Shown here piece by piece: positions 35,441 to 43,847 of a stretch of 64,000 bases of DNA. Origin of the DNA: CAWBLP01 sp963789495 (GTDB taxonomy: Bacteria; Pseudomonadota; Alphaproteobacteria; Acetobacterales; Acetobacteraceae); assembly GCA_963789495.1 (NCBI GenBank), contig CAWBLP010000031.1, positions 62,001 through 126,000 on the forward strand, written 5' to 3'. Both the position numbers and the translations under genes were made by a program. Within the stretch, counting starts at the first letter, position 1. Each line of letters starts with the position of its first letter. The notes under the pieces are model-generated. The model made no database searches. It was not told the DNA's origin and was given only the letters and a program-made list of their open reading frames with translations.

Positions 35441-35672
35441 GGGCGTTGCCCCCGAAACCCCCATCAAGGGGCGCTGCCCCTTAAATCCCCGCCAAGGGCT
35501 CGCCCTTGGAACCGTATGTTGTTTGGGTTGGGGAGGCGGCGTTTCGTGATGGCCGCGTGGTCCGAGCCCGTCACGCCCCCTCCCCAACCCAAACAGTATG
35601 TGATTGCAAAGGCTGAGCCTTTGCTGGGGGTCCAGAGGGCAAAGCCCCTGGTGGGGTTTGGGGCAACGCCCC
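35441..35672. repeat. Large imperfect inverted repeat with internal hairpins
   Basis: Two arms of about 100 bp face each other around a spacer of about 30 bp. The inner 20 bases are nearly identical (CCTCCCCAACCCAAACA on the right, its complement on the left), and the outer ends match again (GGGCGTTGCCCC / GGGGCAACGCCC). Inside each arm lie two small hairpins: left AAGGGGCGCTGCCCCTT (35466) and CCAAGGGCTCGCCCTTGG (35492); right GCAAAGGCTGAGCCTTTGC (35606) and GGGCAAAGCCC (35637). It sits between convergent argF and the VOC gene and may act as a bidirectional terminator or be a mobile intergenic repeat. Confidence 0.85.
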
Positions 35673-35677
35673 GACGC

Positions 35678-36142
35678 TTACCCGGCCAGCTCCGCCGCCC
35701 GGCGCTGCATCTCCTCCGGCGGCACATCCTCGATATGGGTCGCGATGTGCCAGACATGGCCGAACGGATCGACGATCGTGCCCGACCGGTCGCCATAGAA
35801 CTGCGTCTCCACCGGCCGCTTCAGCGTCGCACCCGCCGCCTGCGCCTCGCGCACCACGGCATCCGCGTCCTCCACGTAGAGATGCAGCGACACCGACATC
35901 AGCCCCTCCGCCGGCGGCGCCATCGCGTCATGCTCCGGGTGCTCGTCGGCCAGCATCACCACCGAATCCGCGATCTGCAGTTCTGCATGTCCGACCTTGC
36001 CTTCGGGCGCGCCCAGCCGCAGGCGTAGCTGCGCGCCGAATACGCGCTGGTAGAACGCGATCGCGGCGTTGCCGTCGCGCACGATCAGATAGGGCGTCAG
36101 TGACGGATAGCCGTCTGGCTTGGGCTTCACCTGTGCTGCCAT
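35678..36142 (-). CDS. VOC-family protein, PhnB/glyoxalase-like
   Basis: A 154-residue protein of the vicinal-oxygen-chelate fold. The two beta-alpha-beta-beta-beta modules start with YPSLTPYLIVRDGNAAIAFY and MSVSLHLYVEDADAVVREAQ. TIVDPFGHVWHIATHIEDV is the usual end, as in PhnB-like proteins. The family includes metalloenzymes and binding proteins, and no substrate can be inferred. The stop codon lies a few bases from the palindromic repeat. Confidence 0.85.
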   Translation of the reverse strand: MAAQVKPKPDGYPSLTPYLIVRDGNAAIAFYQRVFGAQLRLRLGAPEGKVGHAELQIADSVVMLADEHPEHDAMAPPAEGLMSVSLHLYVEDADAVVREAQAAGATLKRPVETQFYGDRSGTIVDPFGHVWHIATHIEDVPPEEMQRRAAELAG

Positions 36143-36176
36143 GCATGGGCTCCTTGCGGCTGCGGAGACCCCTTGT

Positions 36177-37451
36177 TCAGCCGGGGCCGATCCGCTCGAT
36201 CCCGCCCATATAGGGCCACAGCACCTCGGGGATCAGGATCGCGCCGTCCGCCTGTTGGTGGTTTTCCATCACGGCGATGAGAGCGCGGCCGACCGCAACG
36301 CCCGACCCGTTCAACGTATGCACATTGGCGATACCCTTGCCGTCCGCGGCGCGGAACCGCGCATTCATCCGCCGCGCCTGGAAATCCCGGCAATTCGAGC
36401 AGGAGCTGATCTCCCGCCAGGCCTGCTGGCCCGGCAGCCACACCTCCAGGTCGAAGGTGCGCGCGGAGGCGAAACCGGTATCGCCGGAGGACAGCAACAC
36501 GCGGCGGAATGGCAGTTCCAGCAGGGTGAGCACCTTTTCGGCGCAACCGGTCATCCGCTCCTGCTCCGCGACGCTGTGATCGGGGTGGACGATCGACACC
36601 ATCTCCACCTTGTGGAACTGGTGCTGGCGCAGCATGCCGCGGGTGTCGCGACCGGCGGAACCCGCCTCGGCGCGGTAGCAGTCGGTCAGCGCGGTCAGCC
36701 GGATCGGCAGCGCCTTCTCCGGCACGATTTCGCCGGCGACCGTGTTGGTCAGCGGCACCTCGGCAGTCGGGATCAGCCAGCGCCCATCCGTGGTGTGGAA
36801 CAGGTCGTCGGCGAATTTCGGCAGGCTGCCGGTACCGAATACCGCGGCGTCGTTCACCAGAGACGGCATCATCATTTCGGTGAAGCCGTGTTCCCGCGTG
36901 TGCAGGTCGATCATGAACTGGCCCAGCGCACGCTCCAACCGCGCCAGCGCGCCGCGCAGCACGACAAAGCGGGTGCCGGCCAGCTTCGCCGCGGTGGCGA
37001 AATCCATCAGGCCGAGAGCCTCGCCGAGCTCGAAATGCTGCTTTGGCTGGAATCCGAGGTCGCGGGGAGCGCCGATCTGCTTCAGCACGATGTTGGCCGT
37101 TTCGTCGGGACCGTCGGGCACGTCGGCATCGAGGAAATTCGGCAACGCCTCCAGCGTACGCCGGATGGCGGCGTCCAGTTCACCGGCGCGCTGCTCCAGC
37201 CCTTCCATCTCGCCGCGCAACCGGGTGGCCTCGGCTTCCAGCGCACTGGTGTCGCTGCCGGTCCGCTTGCCCTGGCCGATCTCGCGCGCCAGGGCGTTGC
37301 GCCGCGCCTGCTTTTCCTGCAGCGCGGTCTGCGCGGCACGGCGGTTGCCATCCTGTGCCAGCAGGTCCGGCGAGACCGCCGGCAGGCCCCGCCGCGCCAA
37401 GGCGGCGTCGAATCCGGCAGGATCGCTGCGGACGGTGCGAATGTCATGCAT
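36177..37451 (-). CDS. serS: Seryl-tRNA synthetase
   Basis: A 424-residue class II aminoacyl-tRNA synthetase charging tRNA-Ser. The N-terminal coiled-coil arm (residues 25-110, Ala/Glu/Arg-rich, RRNALAREIGQGKR) binds the long variable arm of the tRNA. Motif 2 reads TDCYRAEAGSAGRDTRGMLRQHQFHKVEMV and motif 3 reads NGSGVAVGRALIAVMENHQ. Ser-binding residues are in TAEVPLTNTVAGEI. It is last in the conserved scpA–scpB–tatB–tatC–serS order, 37 bp after tatC. Confidence 0.96.
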   Translation of the reverse strand: MHDIRTVRSDPAGFDAALARRGLPAVSPDLLAQDGNRRAAQTALQEKQARRNALAREIGQGKRTGSDTSALEAEATRLRGEMEGLEQRAGELDAAIRRTLEALPNFLDADVPDGPDETANIVLKQIGAPRDLGFQPKQHFELGEALGLMDFATAAKLAGTRFVVLRGALARLERALGQFMIDLHTREHGFTEMMMPSLVNDAAVFGTGSLPKFADDLFHTTDGRWLIPTAEVPLTNTVAGEIVPEKALPIRLTALTDCYRAEAGSAGRDTRGMLRQHQFHKVEMVSIVHPDHSVAEQERMTGCAEKVLTLLELPFRRVLLSSGDTGFASARTFDLEVWLPGQQAWREISSCSNCRDFQARRMNARFRAADGKGIANVHTLNGSGVAVGRALIAVMENHQQADGAILIPEVLWPYMGGIERIGPG

Positions 37452-37488
37452 GGGGAGGCACCTTGGTGTCGCGACGGTCGGGTGGTTG

Positions 37489-38271
37489 TCACACCTCGAC
37501 GGGCTTCGGCTCCACGAATTTCGCCGAGATGATGGAAATTTCGTACAGCGCGATCAATGGCAGGGCCAGGCCGGTCTGGGTGATCACGTCGGGCGGTGCC
37601 AGGATCGCGGCAATCACGAACATCCCGACATAGGCATAGCGGCGGAACCGCTTCAAACCGGCGGAGGACACGATCCCCACTTTCGCCATCAGCGTCAGCG
37701 CGACCGGCACCTGGAAAGTGATGCCGAAGGCGAAGATCAGCTTCATCACCAGGTCGAGGTACTCGCTGACGCGTGGCAGCAGCTCGATCGGCACGCCGCC
37801 GCCGCCGGTCGGCGACTGGAAGCTGGCGAAGAACCGCCAGGCGAAGGGGAACACGAAGTAGTACGCCAGCGACGCGCCCATCACGAACAGGATCGGCGTG
37901 GCGGCCAGGAACGGCAGCAGCGCCCGCTTCTCGCTGCGGTACAGGCCCGGCGCCACGAACAGCCAGAGCTGGGCGGCGATGATCGGGAACGAGACGAAGG
38001 CGCCGCCGAAGAACGCCACCTTGATCTTGGTAAAGAACGCCTCATACAGCTGCGTGTAGATCAGATGCGGGTCGGGGTTGCCCTGCTCCCGCAGCACCTG
38101 CGCCAGCGGTTCGGCGAGGAAGAAGTAGATGTCGCCGGCGAAGTAATACGCGCCGGCGAAGCAAAGCAGGAATGCCACCACCGACCATAACAGGCGACGG
38201 CGCAGTTCGAGCAGATGCTCGAGCAGCGGCATCGGCTTGTCGTGGATCGGATCGTCTTCGGTATCAGCCAT
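37489..38271 (-). CDS. tatC: Twin-arginine translocase subunit TatC
   Basis: A 260-residue inner-membrane protein with six membrane segments, the receptor for twin-arginine signal peptides. The signature near the N-terminus is MPLLEHLLELRRRLLWSVVAF, including the essential Glu. FGGAFVSFPIIAAQLWLFVAPGLYRSEKR and SPDVITQ-like PPDVITQTGLALPLI are typical. It follows tatB by 27 bp. Confidence 0.95.
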   Translation of the reverse strand: MADTEDDPIHDKPMPLLEHLLELRRRLLWSVVAFLLCFAGAYYFAGDIYFFLAEPLAQVLREQGNPDPHLIYTQLYEAFFTKIKVAFFGGAFVSFPIIAAQLWLFVAPGLYRSEKRALLPFLAATPILFVMGASLAYYFVFPFAWRFFASFQSPTGGGGVPIELLPRVSEYLDLVMKLIFAFGITFQVPVALTLMAKVGIVSSAGLKRFRRYAYVGMFVIAAILAPPDVITQTGLALPLIALYEISIISAKFVEPKPVEV

Positions 38272-38298
38272 GCACCAGGTTCGTTTGTCAGCGTTCGA

Positions 38299-38859
38299 TC
38301 AAGCCGAGGGGCGCGGTCGGGACTGCTGCACGACCTCGGGCGGAATGAAGGCGGGTGGTTCGGGTTCGCTGTCTTCTGGCGGCGCCAGGCTGAAGAACTC
38401 CGGCGGCGGCACCATGCCGGGCGGGATGAAGGCCGGTGCGTCCACGTGCGTCGGCCCGGCGATCCGGTCGGCCTCCGCCGGCCGCTCCAGTTCGGCGGTG
38501 CCGGGCTCGCCCACCTCGACCGCCGGTGGTTCCTCCGGAGCCGGGGTGGAGATCGCCGGGTTCGGCTCCAGAGGATTGGACGCAAACGTGCTGCGCAGCG
38601 AGCCGTCCGGATCGACCGAACGCTCCACCTCGCCGCGCAGGTCGAAATTGCGGATTTCGTTGATCTGGTCGCGCACCTCACTGAGGTTCACATCGCGCAC
38701 CATCTCGTCGACGTGGCCCTGGAATTCGGCCGCCATGCGGCGTGCCTTCTTGATCATGCCGGTGACCGAGCGGATGGCCACAGGCATGTCTTTGGGTCCG
38801 ATCGCGATCAACGCGACGGCGGCGATAAGGGCAATTTCCGACCAGGCAAAATCGAACAT
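38299..38859 (-). CDS. tatB: Sec-independent translocase protein TatB
   Basis: A 186-residue bitopic protein that with TatC binds twin-arginine signal peptides. The N-terminal helix MFDFAWSEIALIAAVALIAI is followed by GPKDMPVAIRSVTGMIKKAR, the conserved Gly–Pro hinge and amphipathic helix. The C-terminus is a long Pro/Glu/Ala-rich tail of about 100 residues (for example STPAPEEPPAVEVGEPGTAE) without fixed structure. The ATG at 38859 is chosen because the membrane helix starts directly there. The tatA gene normally placed between scpB and tatB is not found in the 238-bp gap. Confidence 0.92.
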   Translation of the reverse strand: MFDFAWSEIALIAAVALIAIGPKDMPVAIRSVTGMIKKARRMAAEFQGHVDEMVRDVNLSEVRDQINEIRNFDLRGEVERSVDPDGSLRSTFASNPLEPNPAISTPAPEEPPAVEVGEPGTAELERPAEADRIAGPTHVDAPAFIPPGMVPPPEFFSLAPPEDSEPEPPAFIPPEVVQQSRPRPSA

Positions 38860-39097
38860 GTCTGCGCGTGGGACTCCAGGCGGGCTAGCTAGCAGGAAAG
38901 ACGCGCAGCGGAAACACGACCCCGTGCAGGATTGGGATGCGGGGTGAGCGGACCGCGAAAGCCGGGTCCGGAGCGCGGCGCCGTCCCGGCCCATTCCTCG
39001 CCGCTAGCGTCGGCCATGGCCCGTGCAGGCGGAGCAGGCAATGCCATGCGCTGCGGCGTGCGGCCTCACGGGAGCGGAACTCCGATCGCGTGAGGCT

Positions 39098-40066
39098 TCA
39101 TTCGGGTTCTCCCGATGCTTCCCTGGCGTCCGGACCCGCCGGATCCGGCTCGCCTTGGGTCGGCTCGGGTTCGGCCGGGGAGGCCTCGTCGGCCGGATCG
39201 GACGAAGGCTTGGCCGGCCGTGGCGGCTCCAGCAGCAGATCGTCGCGTCGCGGCAGTTCGCGCAGGTCCTTCAGCCCGAATTGCTCCAGGAATTGCGAAG
39301 TGGTGCCCCACAGTGTCGGCCGGCCGGGCGATTCGCGACGCCCTTTCGGGGCCACCAGATTGGCTTCCAGCAAGGAATCGAGCGTCTGCTGGGACAGCGA
39401 GGTGCCACGGATCTCCTCGATCTCCGGGCGGGTGACCGGCTGGTGGTAGGCGATGATCGCCAGCGTCTCCATCGCCACCCGCGGCAGCCGCCGCTTCACC
39501 TCGACCACCTTGCGCAGCCGTGACGCCAGGTCGGGCGCGGTGCGGAACTGCACGCCGCCGGCTGCGTCCACCAGTTCCACGCCACGCCCGGCATAGCGCT
39601 CCCGCAAGGCGGCGATCACGGTATCGGCGTCGGCGTCATCCGGCAGCAGCTGCGTCAGGGCGCGCGGCGTCACCGGGGCTGCGCTGGCGAAGATCAGCGC
39701 CTCGGCCAGGCGCAAGGCGTCCTCGGTCGCAACGGCCTCTGGCCCGACCGATGGGCCTGGCCCGACGCCTGGCGCACCCCCGGCCGTGGTGGCCCCCGGC
39801 GCACCCTCGGCCGCCATGACGCCCGCCGCCACCTCGGCCGTTGTGGCGTTCGGCGAACCCTCGGCCACCGTAACGCCCGGTGAATCCTCGGCGCCCGCCT
39901 CGGCCTCGGACAAAACAGCCGGATCGGGCCCCCGCGTGGCGAGCACATCCGGTCCGGCTTCGGGCCCGCTCGCCGCAGTCTGCGCCTCGGCCGGAGCGAT
40001 CGCATCCGACTCGGGCCGCTCCTCCGGTCTGCCGTCCGAAGCCGCAGCTGGCTCGTCGCTCATCAT
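39098..40066 (-). CDS. scpB: Segregation and condensation protein B
   Basis: A 322-residue winged-helix partner of the SMC–ScpA condensin. The core covers about residues 120-285: LRLAEALIFASAAPVTPRAL, VAMETLAIIAYHQPVTRPEI and RGTSLSQQTLDSLLEANLVA. The N-terminus is an unusual 115-residue low-complexity stretch with degenerate repeats such as VAEGSPNATTAEVAAG and MAAEGAPGATTAGGAPG. The C-terminus is a Pro/Glu/Asp tail. The start at 40066 overlaps the scpA stop (ATGA), so translation is coupled. Confidence 0.93.
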   Translation of the reverse strand: MMSDEPAAASDGRPEERPESDAIAPAEAQTAASGPEAGPDVLATRGPDPAVLSEAEAGAEDSPGVTVAEGSPNATTAEVAAGVMAAEGAPGATTAGGAPGVGPGPSVGPEAVATEDALRLAEALIFASAAPVTPRALTQLLPDDADADTVIAALRERYAGRGVELVDAAGGVQFRTAPDLASRLRKVVEVKRRLPRVAMETLAIIAYHQPVTRPEIEEIRGTSLSQQTLDSLLEANLVAPKGRRESPGRPTLWGTTSQFLEQFGLKDLRELPRRDDLLLEPPRPAKPSSDPADEASPAEPEPTQGEPDPAGPDAREASGEPE

Positions 40067-41061
40067 GCGCCCTGCTCTACCGCAACGCTGCCGGGCCGCA
40101 CCAGGATCGGCCCGAATGCATGGTCCTGCCGCAGCGCAATCGTCCCGCCGCGCGCCATCTCCAACCCCGCCAGCAACGTCGAGGCGAGGGCTGCGCGTCG
40201 TTCGGTCGGACCGGCCAGCGCGGCGGGCAGGAATTGTTCGAGACTGGTCCAGTCCGGCAATGTGCCCACCAGCGCGGCCAGCCGGCGCAGCGCATCCTGC
40301 ACGGTCCACAGGGTCAGGACGCGCGCAGTGTAGCGGCCAGACCGCGTGCCGCGACGGACCGCGGCCAGATACGCCCGCACCAGCGCACCGAGGTCCAACG
40401 CCAGGCGGGAATCGTCGATCTCGGTATGGTCCTCCGGCGCGCCGCGGGCGAATACCTCCTGGCCGAGTTGCGGCCGGGCGGCGAGCCAGGCGGCAGCGCT
40501 GCGAATGGCGGAGAGATCGCGCAACCGGGCCGCCAGGATGCCGGCGGCATCCTCGGCTTCCTCGGCCTCGGCGGTGCCGGCCGGCAGCAGCAGGCGGGAT
40601 TTCAGCCAGGTCAGCCAGGCGGCCATCACCAGCCAGTCCGCCGCAAGCTCCAGGCGAACGCGGCGGGCGCTTTCGATCACCGACAGGTCCTGCTCGACCA
40701 GCGCCAGGATGGAGATCGTCGTCAGGTCGAATTTCTGGGCGCGCGCCAGGTCCAGCAGCAGGTCCAATGGCCCCTCGAACCCGGTCAAATGCAGAACGAG
40801 CGTGTCCGGTTCTGCCGGATCAGAGGCTGTTGGCCCAGGGGCAGCAGAATCTCGGGTCGCCAGGTCGCGGGCTGCCAGCTCGGGGGCCGCCGGATCAGAG
40901 GCTGCTGGCGCGCGGGCGGCAGACGCTCGAGTCGTCGGGTCACGGGCTGCCGGCTCGCCGACTACCGCGTCGGGGGCTGCTGGCCCGGGGGCCGGCGAAC
41001 CGTCCGCCGCAACGTCCAGGCGCTCCGAGCCGGGAGACGCAGTGCGCGGGGAATCAGACAT
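40063..41061 (-). CDS. scpA: Segregation and condensation protein A (kleisin)
   Basis: A 332-residue kleisin that bridges the SMC heads. The conserved N-terminal segment FEGPLDLLLDLARAQKFDLT appears only at about residue 90, after an Ala/Pro/Asp-rich repeat region (for example AASDPAAPELAARDLATRD). DLSVIESARRVRLELAADWLVMAAWLTWLKSRLLLP and the C-terminal winged helix (ERRAALASTLLAGLEMARGG) are typical. ATG 41061 (MSDSPRTA) overlaps the end of the protease gene by 8 bp; an in-frame ATG eight codons upstream is possible. Confidence 0.92.
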   Translation of the reverse strand: MSDSPRTASPGSERLDVAADGSPAPGPAAPDAVVGEPAARDPTTRASAARAPAASDPAAPELAARDLATRDSAAPGPTASDPAEPDTLVLHLTGFEGPLDLLLDLARAQKFDLTTISILALVEQDLSVIESARRVRLELAADWLVMAAWLTWLKSRLLLPAGTAEAEEAEDAAGILAARLRDLSAIRSAAAWLAARPQLGQEVFARGAPEDHTEIDDSRLALDLGALVRAYLAAVRRGTRSGRYTARVLTLWTVQDALRRLAALVGTLPDWTSLEQFLPAALAGPTERRAALASTLLAGLEMARGGTIALRQDHAFGPILVRPGSVAVEQGA

Positions 41062-41806
41062 GCACCACCCCGGCCGCAGCGCCATGCCCGCCGAGCTCGA
41101 ACAGCACGCGGAACGCCCAGGGCAGCACAGTGTTCAGCGTGTCGCCGAACGGGTCGAAGCGGATGCCGAACTCATGCAGCAGCTGCGGCAGCAGGAACAC
41201 GACCAGAATCACCAGCAGGATGCCGGCCTTCTCCAGCTGCGCCCAGCGGCGGGCGAGGCCCAGCGGCAGCAGGCCCACGGCAATGCGTCCGCCGTCCAGC
41301 GGCGGGATCGGCAGCAGGTTGAACAGGCCCAGCACCAGGTTCGACAGCATGAAATACAGCAGGAAGCCGCCGACGATCGGATGGGTCGCGATGGCGACCT
41401 CGAGCGGATCGACGTGGGGTGGCAAAGCGCCATGCGGTAACGGCATCAGCACGGCGCCGACCCAGGCGAGGAAGAAGTTCATCGCCGGCCCTGCCATCGC
41501 GACGAAGGCCATGCCGCGGCGCGGGTTGGCGAATTTCCAGGCGGCCACCGGCACCGGCTTGGCCCAGCCGAACATGAAGTAGATGCGTCCCGCCAGCAGC
41601 AACTGCGACAGCAGCAGGAACCCGGGCAGCAGGATGGTGCCGACCCGGTCCACGTGGCGCAGCGGGTTCAGCGACAGGCGGCCGGCCTTGCGCGCGGTGT
41701 CGTCGCCCAGCGCCAGCGCGGCGTAGCCGTGCGCGGCCTCATGCAGGGTGATCGCCAGTATGGCCGGAATAACCGCCAGCGCGAGCTGAACCAGAAAACC
41801 GTTCAC
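41054..41806 (-). CDS. Site-2 protease family zinc metalloprotease (M50)
   Basis: A 250-residue polytopic membrane protein. The HExxH zinc motif lies near residue 22 within ILAITLHEAAHGYAALALGD. The third ligand is the Asp of NLLPIPPLDGGRIAVGLLP (NPxPPLDGG-type). About five membrane segments are visible. The family performs intramembrane proteolysis; this short type lacks a PDZ domain and its substrate is unknown. GTG 41806 is chosen because it overlaps the nagZ stop as GTGA; an upstream codon at 41860 would add 18 residues. Confidence 0.9.
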   Translation of the reverse strand: MNGFLVQLALAVIPAILAITLHEAAHGYAALALGDDTARKAGRLSLNPLRHVDRVGTILLPGFLLLSQLLLAGRIYFMFGWAKPVPVAAWKFANPRRGMAFVAMAGPAMNFFLAWVGAVLMPLPHGALPPHVDPLEVAIATHPIVGGFLLYFMLSNLVLGLFNLLPIPPLDGGRIAVGLLPLGLARRWAQLEKAGILLVILVVFLLPQLLHEFGIRFDPFGDTLNTVLPWAFRVLFELGGHGAAAGVVHV

Positions 41807-42795
41807 GCGAACAGCCGGTCCCGCTCGTCCGACAACGCTGCCGGGTGCAGCGGCAGGCAACGCGCTGCGGCCAGCGCCCGGGCGTTGGCCAGCCGGACCA
41901 GGGCGGTGGGCGAGACCGCAGGACAGGCGGCCAGCACGGCTGCGGTCGGTTCGGCATCGCCGGCGCAGTACAACGCCAGGTCGCAGCCGGCTGCGATTGC
42001 CTGCACCGCCCGCTCCGCCGGTGTGCCGGACAGCGCTCCCATCGCCAGATCATCGCTCACCAGCACGCCTCCAAAACCCAGCCGTCCGCGAATCACCCCC
42101 TGGATCACCGCCGGCGACAAGGTGGCCGGGCGCTGTGGGTCCCAGGCGGCATAGACGATATGGGCGGTCATGAGCCAGGGAAGATGGGCACGCAGGCCGA
42201 ATGGCAACAGGTCCGGGCGAAGGTCCGCCGCGTGCACCCTCGGCAGCGCCAGATGGCTGTCGACCAGCGCGCGGCCATGTCCGGGGGCGTGCTTGCCCAC
42301 CGGCTGGATGCCGGCCGCGAGCAACCCCTCGGCCAGCGCATGGCCCAGGCGAGCCACGGTGACCGGGTCGCCGGAGAACGCCCGGTCGCCGACCACGTCG
42401 CTGGCGCCGGGCACCGTCAGGTCCAGCACCGGCGCCGCAACCACGTCAAACCCCATCGCCGCGCAGTCCAGCCCGATCAGTGCGCCGGTGAGCCAGGCAG
42501 CCCGCAGTCCGGCGCGGCGGTCGGTATCGTAGAGCCGGCCATGCGCGGCCGCCGGCGGGTGGGCGCGCCAATGCGGCGGGCGCAGCCGCGCCACCCGCCC
42601 GCCTTCCTGGTCGACCATCAGCAGCGCGGCGGGCGACAGCACGTGCCGGAGCGCGGCGGTGAGCGCGCTCAGTTGCGCCGGGTCGCGGACATTGCGTGCG
42701 AACAGGATGACCCCGGCCGGCGGATGGGCCCGAAACAGCGCCTCCTCATCGGGCAACAGGGTCGGGCTGGAAATGCCGACGATCGCCGCTTTCAT
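41803..42795 (-). CDS. nagZ: Beta-N-acetylhexosaminidase NagZ (GH3)
   Basis: A 330-residue cytoplasmic glycosidase that removes GlcNAc from anhydromuropeptides in peptidoglycan recycling. GVILFARNVRDPAQL and MVDQEGGRVARLRPPHW bind substrate. The catalytic His loop is VGKHAPGHGRALVDSH and the nucleophile is the Asp in GVLVSDDLAMGAL. Length and motifs fit NagZ. It lies between the SPOR-domain gene (151 bp upstream) and the M50 protease. Confidence 0.93.
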   Translation of the reverse strand: MKAAIVGISSPTLLPDEEALFRAHPPAGVILFARNVRDPAQLSALTAALRHVLSPAALLMVDQEGGRVARLRPPHWRAHPPAAAHGRLYDTDRRAGLRAAWLTGALIGLDCAAMGFDVVAAPVLDLTVPGASDVVGDRAFSGDPVTVARLGHALAEGLLAAGIQPVGKHAPGHGRALVDSHLALPRVHAADLRPDLLPFGLRAHLPWLMTAHIVYAAWDPQRPATLSPAVIQGVIRGRLGFGGVLVSDDLAMGALSGTPAERAVQAIAAGCDLALYCAGDAEPTAAVLAACPAVSPTALVRLANARALAAARCLPLHPAALSDERDRLFA

Positions 42796-42946
42796 GACAA
42801 GCCGCGATCGGCAGCGTGCCGCGGCACCTCCCCGCCCCTTCCCCGCCGGATCCGGGCCGTCCCGTGTCCCCGGCATGGAAACCGACGATCAGCCGGTGCA
42901 GCGAGTTGCCGGCCCAGCGCCGGACGTAGCGGAGGCGGTGGAAAAC

Positions 42947-43756
42947 TCAGAACGCCGCGAGGGCGCAGCCCGACCCTTTGGCCCGCACCTGCGCGCAAAA
43001 CGAGGTCGCCTGGTTCACGTCGGAGAACCCGCCGGTGCGAACGCGCCAGTATGTACGACCACTGTGCTCCACCTTGGTGAAGCTCGGCTGGCGTCCGGAC
43101 AGCAGGCCCGGCAGGCGCTTGTTCAGGTGTTGCCACTCGGCTTTCGCAGCCTCCTCGCTGGACATCGCCGCAAGCTGCACCAGCGTGCCCTTGGCGCCAA
43201 CCCGGGACGGGGCGGCGTCATGCGTCGCTGCCGCGTGCTGTTCCGGCGCTGCTGCGGCGGCGGCGCGTGGCTCCGGCGCTGCCGTTGCGGCCACGGTGGG
43301 CGCGGCGGGCTTGGGCGGGGACACGCTGCTGGGCTTTGTGGCGGCGACCTGTCCGGGCAGCAGCGGCGTCGACTGCGCGGCCGGTGCAACCGCGGCGGGT
43401 TTTGCCACCGGGGCGGGCGGCGGCGCGCGCAGCGCCTGGGGATCGGGCGTCTCCGCGGCCGGCGCCAGCTTGCCGACATCGGTATCGTTTCCGCCCGAGA
43501 AGATCTCGTTGCCGGCACCGGCCACCTGCAGCCCGCCGGGATTGGTCGGCTTCACCCGCATCGGCCCCAACTCGGCCTGCACCACCGGCACGCCCTGATG
43601 GCTGGTTCCCAGCAGTGACCAACCGCCGATCAAAACCACGAATGCGCCGCCCAGCCCGGCGGCGATGAACGCGAGCCGTCGCGTGGCGGGGTCCATCCCG
43701 CGGCGCCGTGGCGGCACGCGATAGGTCGGGGTCGGGATGCTGATGTCGTCGGACAT
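42947..43756 (-). CDS. SPOR-domain cell-division-type membrane protein
   Basis: A 269-residue bitopic inner-membrane protein. A short basic cytoplasmic part (YRVPPRRRGMDPATRR) precedes one membrane helix (LAFIAAGLGGAFVVLIGGWSL). A Pro/Ala-rich periplasmic linker of about 130 residues ends in a SPOR domain (residues 190-269: GTLVQLAAMSSEEAAKAEWQ, SFTKVEHSGRTYWRVRTGGF). SPOR domains bind denuded glycan strands at the septum. It lies in the common alphaproteobacterial slot between argS and nagZ. Confidence 0.9.
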   Translation of the reverse strand: MSDDISIPTPTYRVPPRRRGMDPATRRLAFIAAGLGGAFVVLIGGWSLLGTSHQGVPVVQAELGPMRVKPTNPGGLQVAGAGNEIFSGGNDTDVGKLAPAAETPDPQALRAPPPAPVAKPAAVAPAAQSTPLLPGQVAATKPSSVSPPKPAAPTVAATAAPEPRAAAAAAPEQHAAATHDAAPSRVGAKGTLVQLAAMSSEEAAKAEWQHLNKRLPGLLSGRQPSFTKVEHSGRTYWRVRTGGFSDVNQATSFCAQVRAKGSGCALAAF

Positions 43757-43847
43757 GGCACACGCCTCAATTCGCTTTGCCTTGCCGCGAAAGGGCGTTT
43801 GGATCAGGGCCAAACTCAGCGTCCTGCCTGATGTTCCCCTTCGCGGG

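Noticed and set aside
36120..37532. 470-codon forward open frame opposite serS
   Set aside because: Antisense shadow of a clear seryl-tRNA synthetase; no domain of its own.
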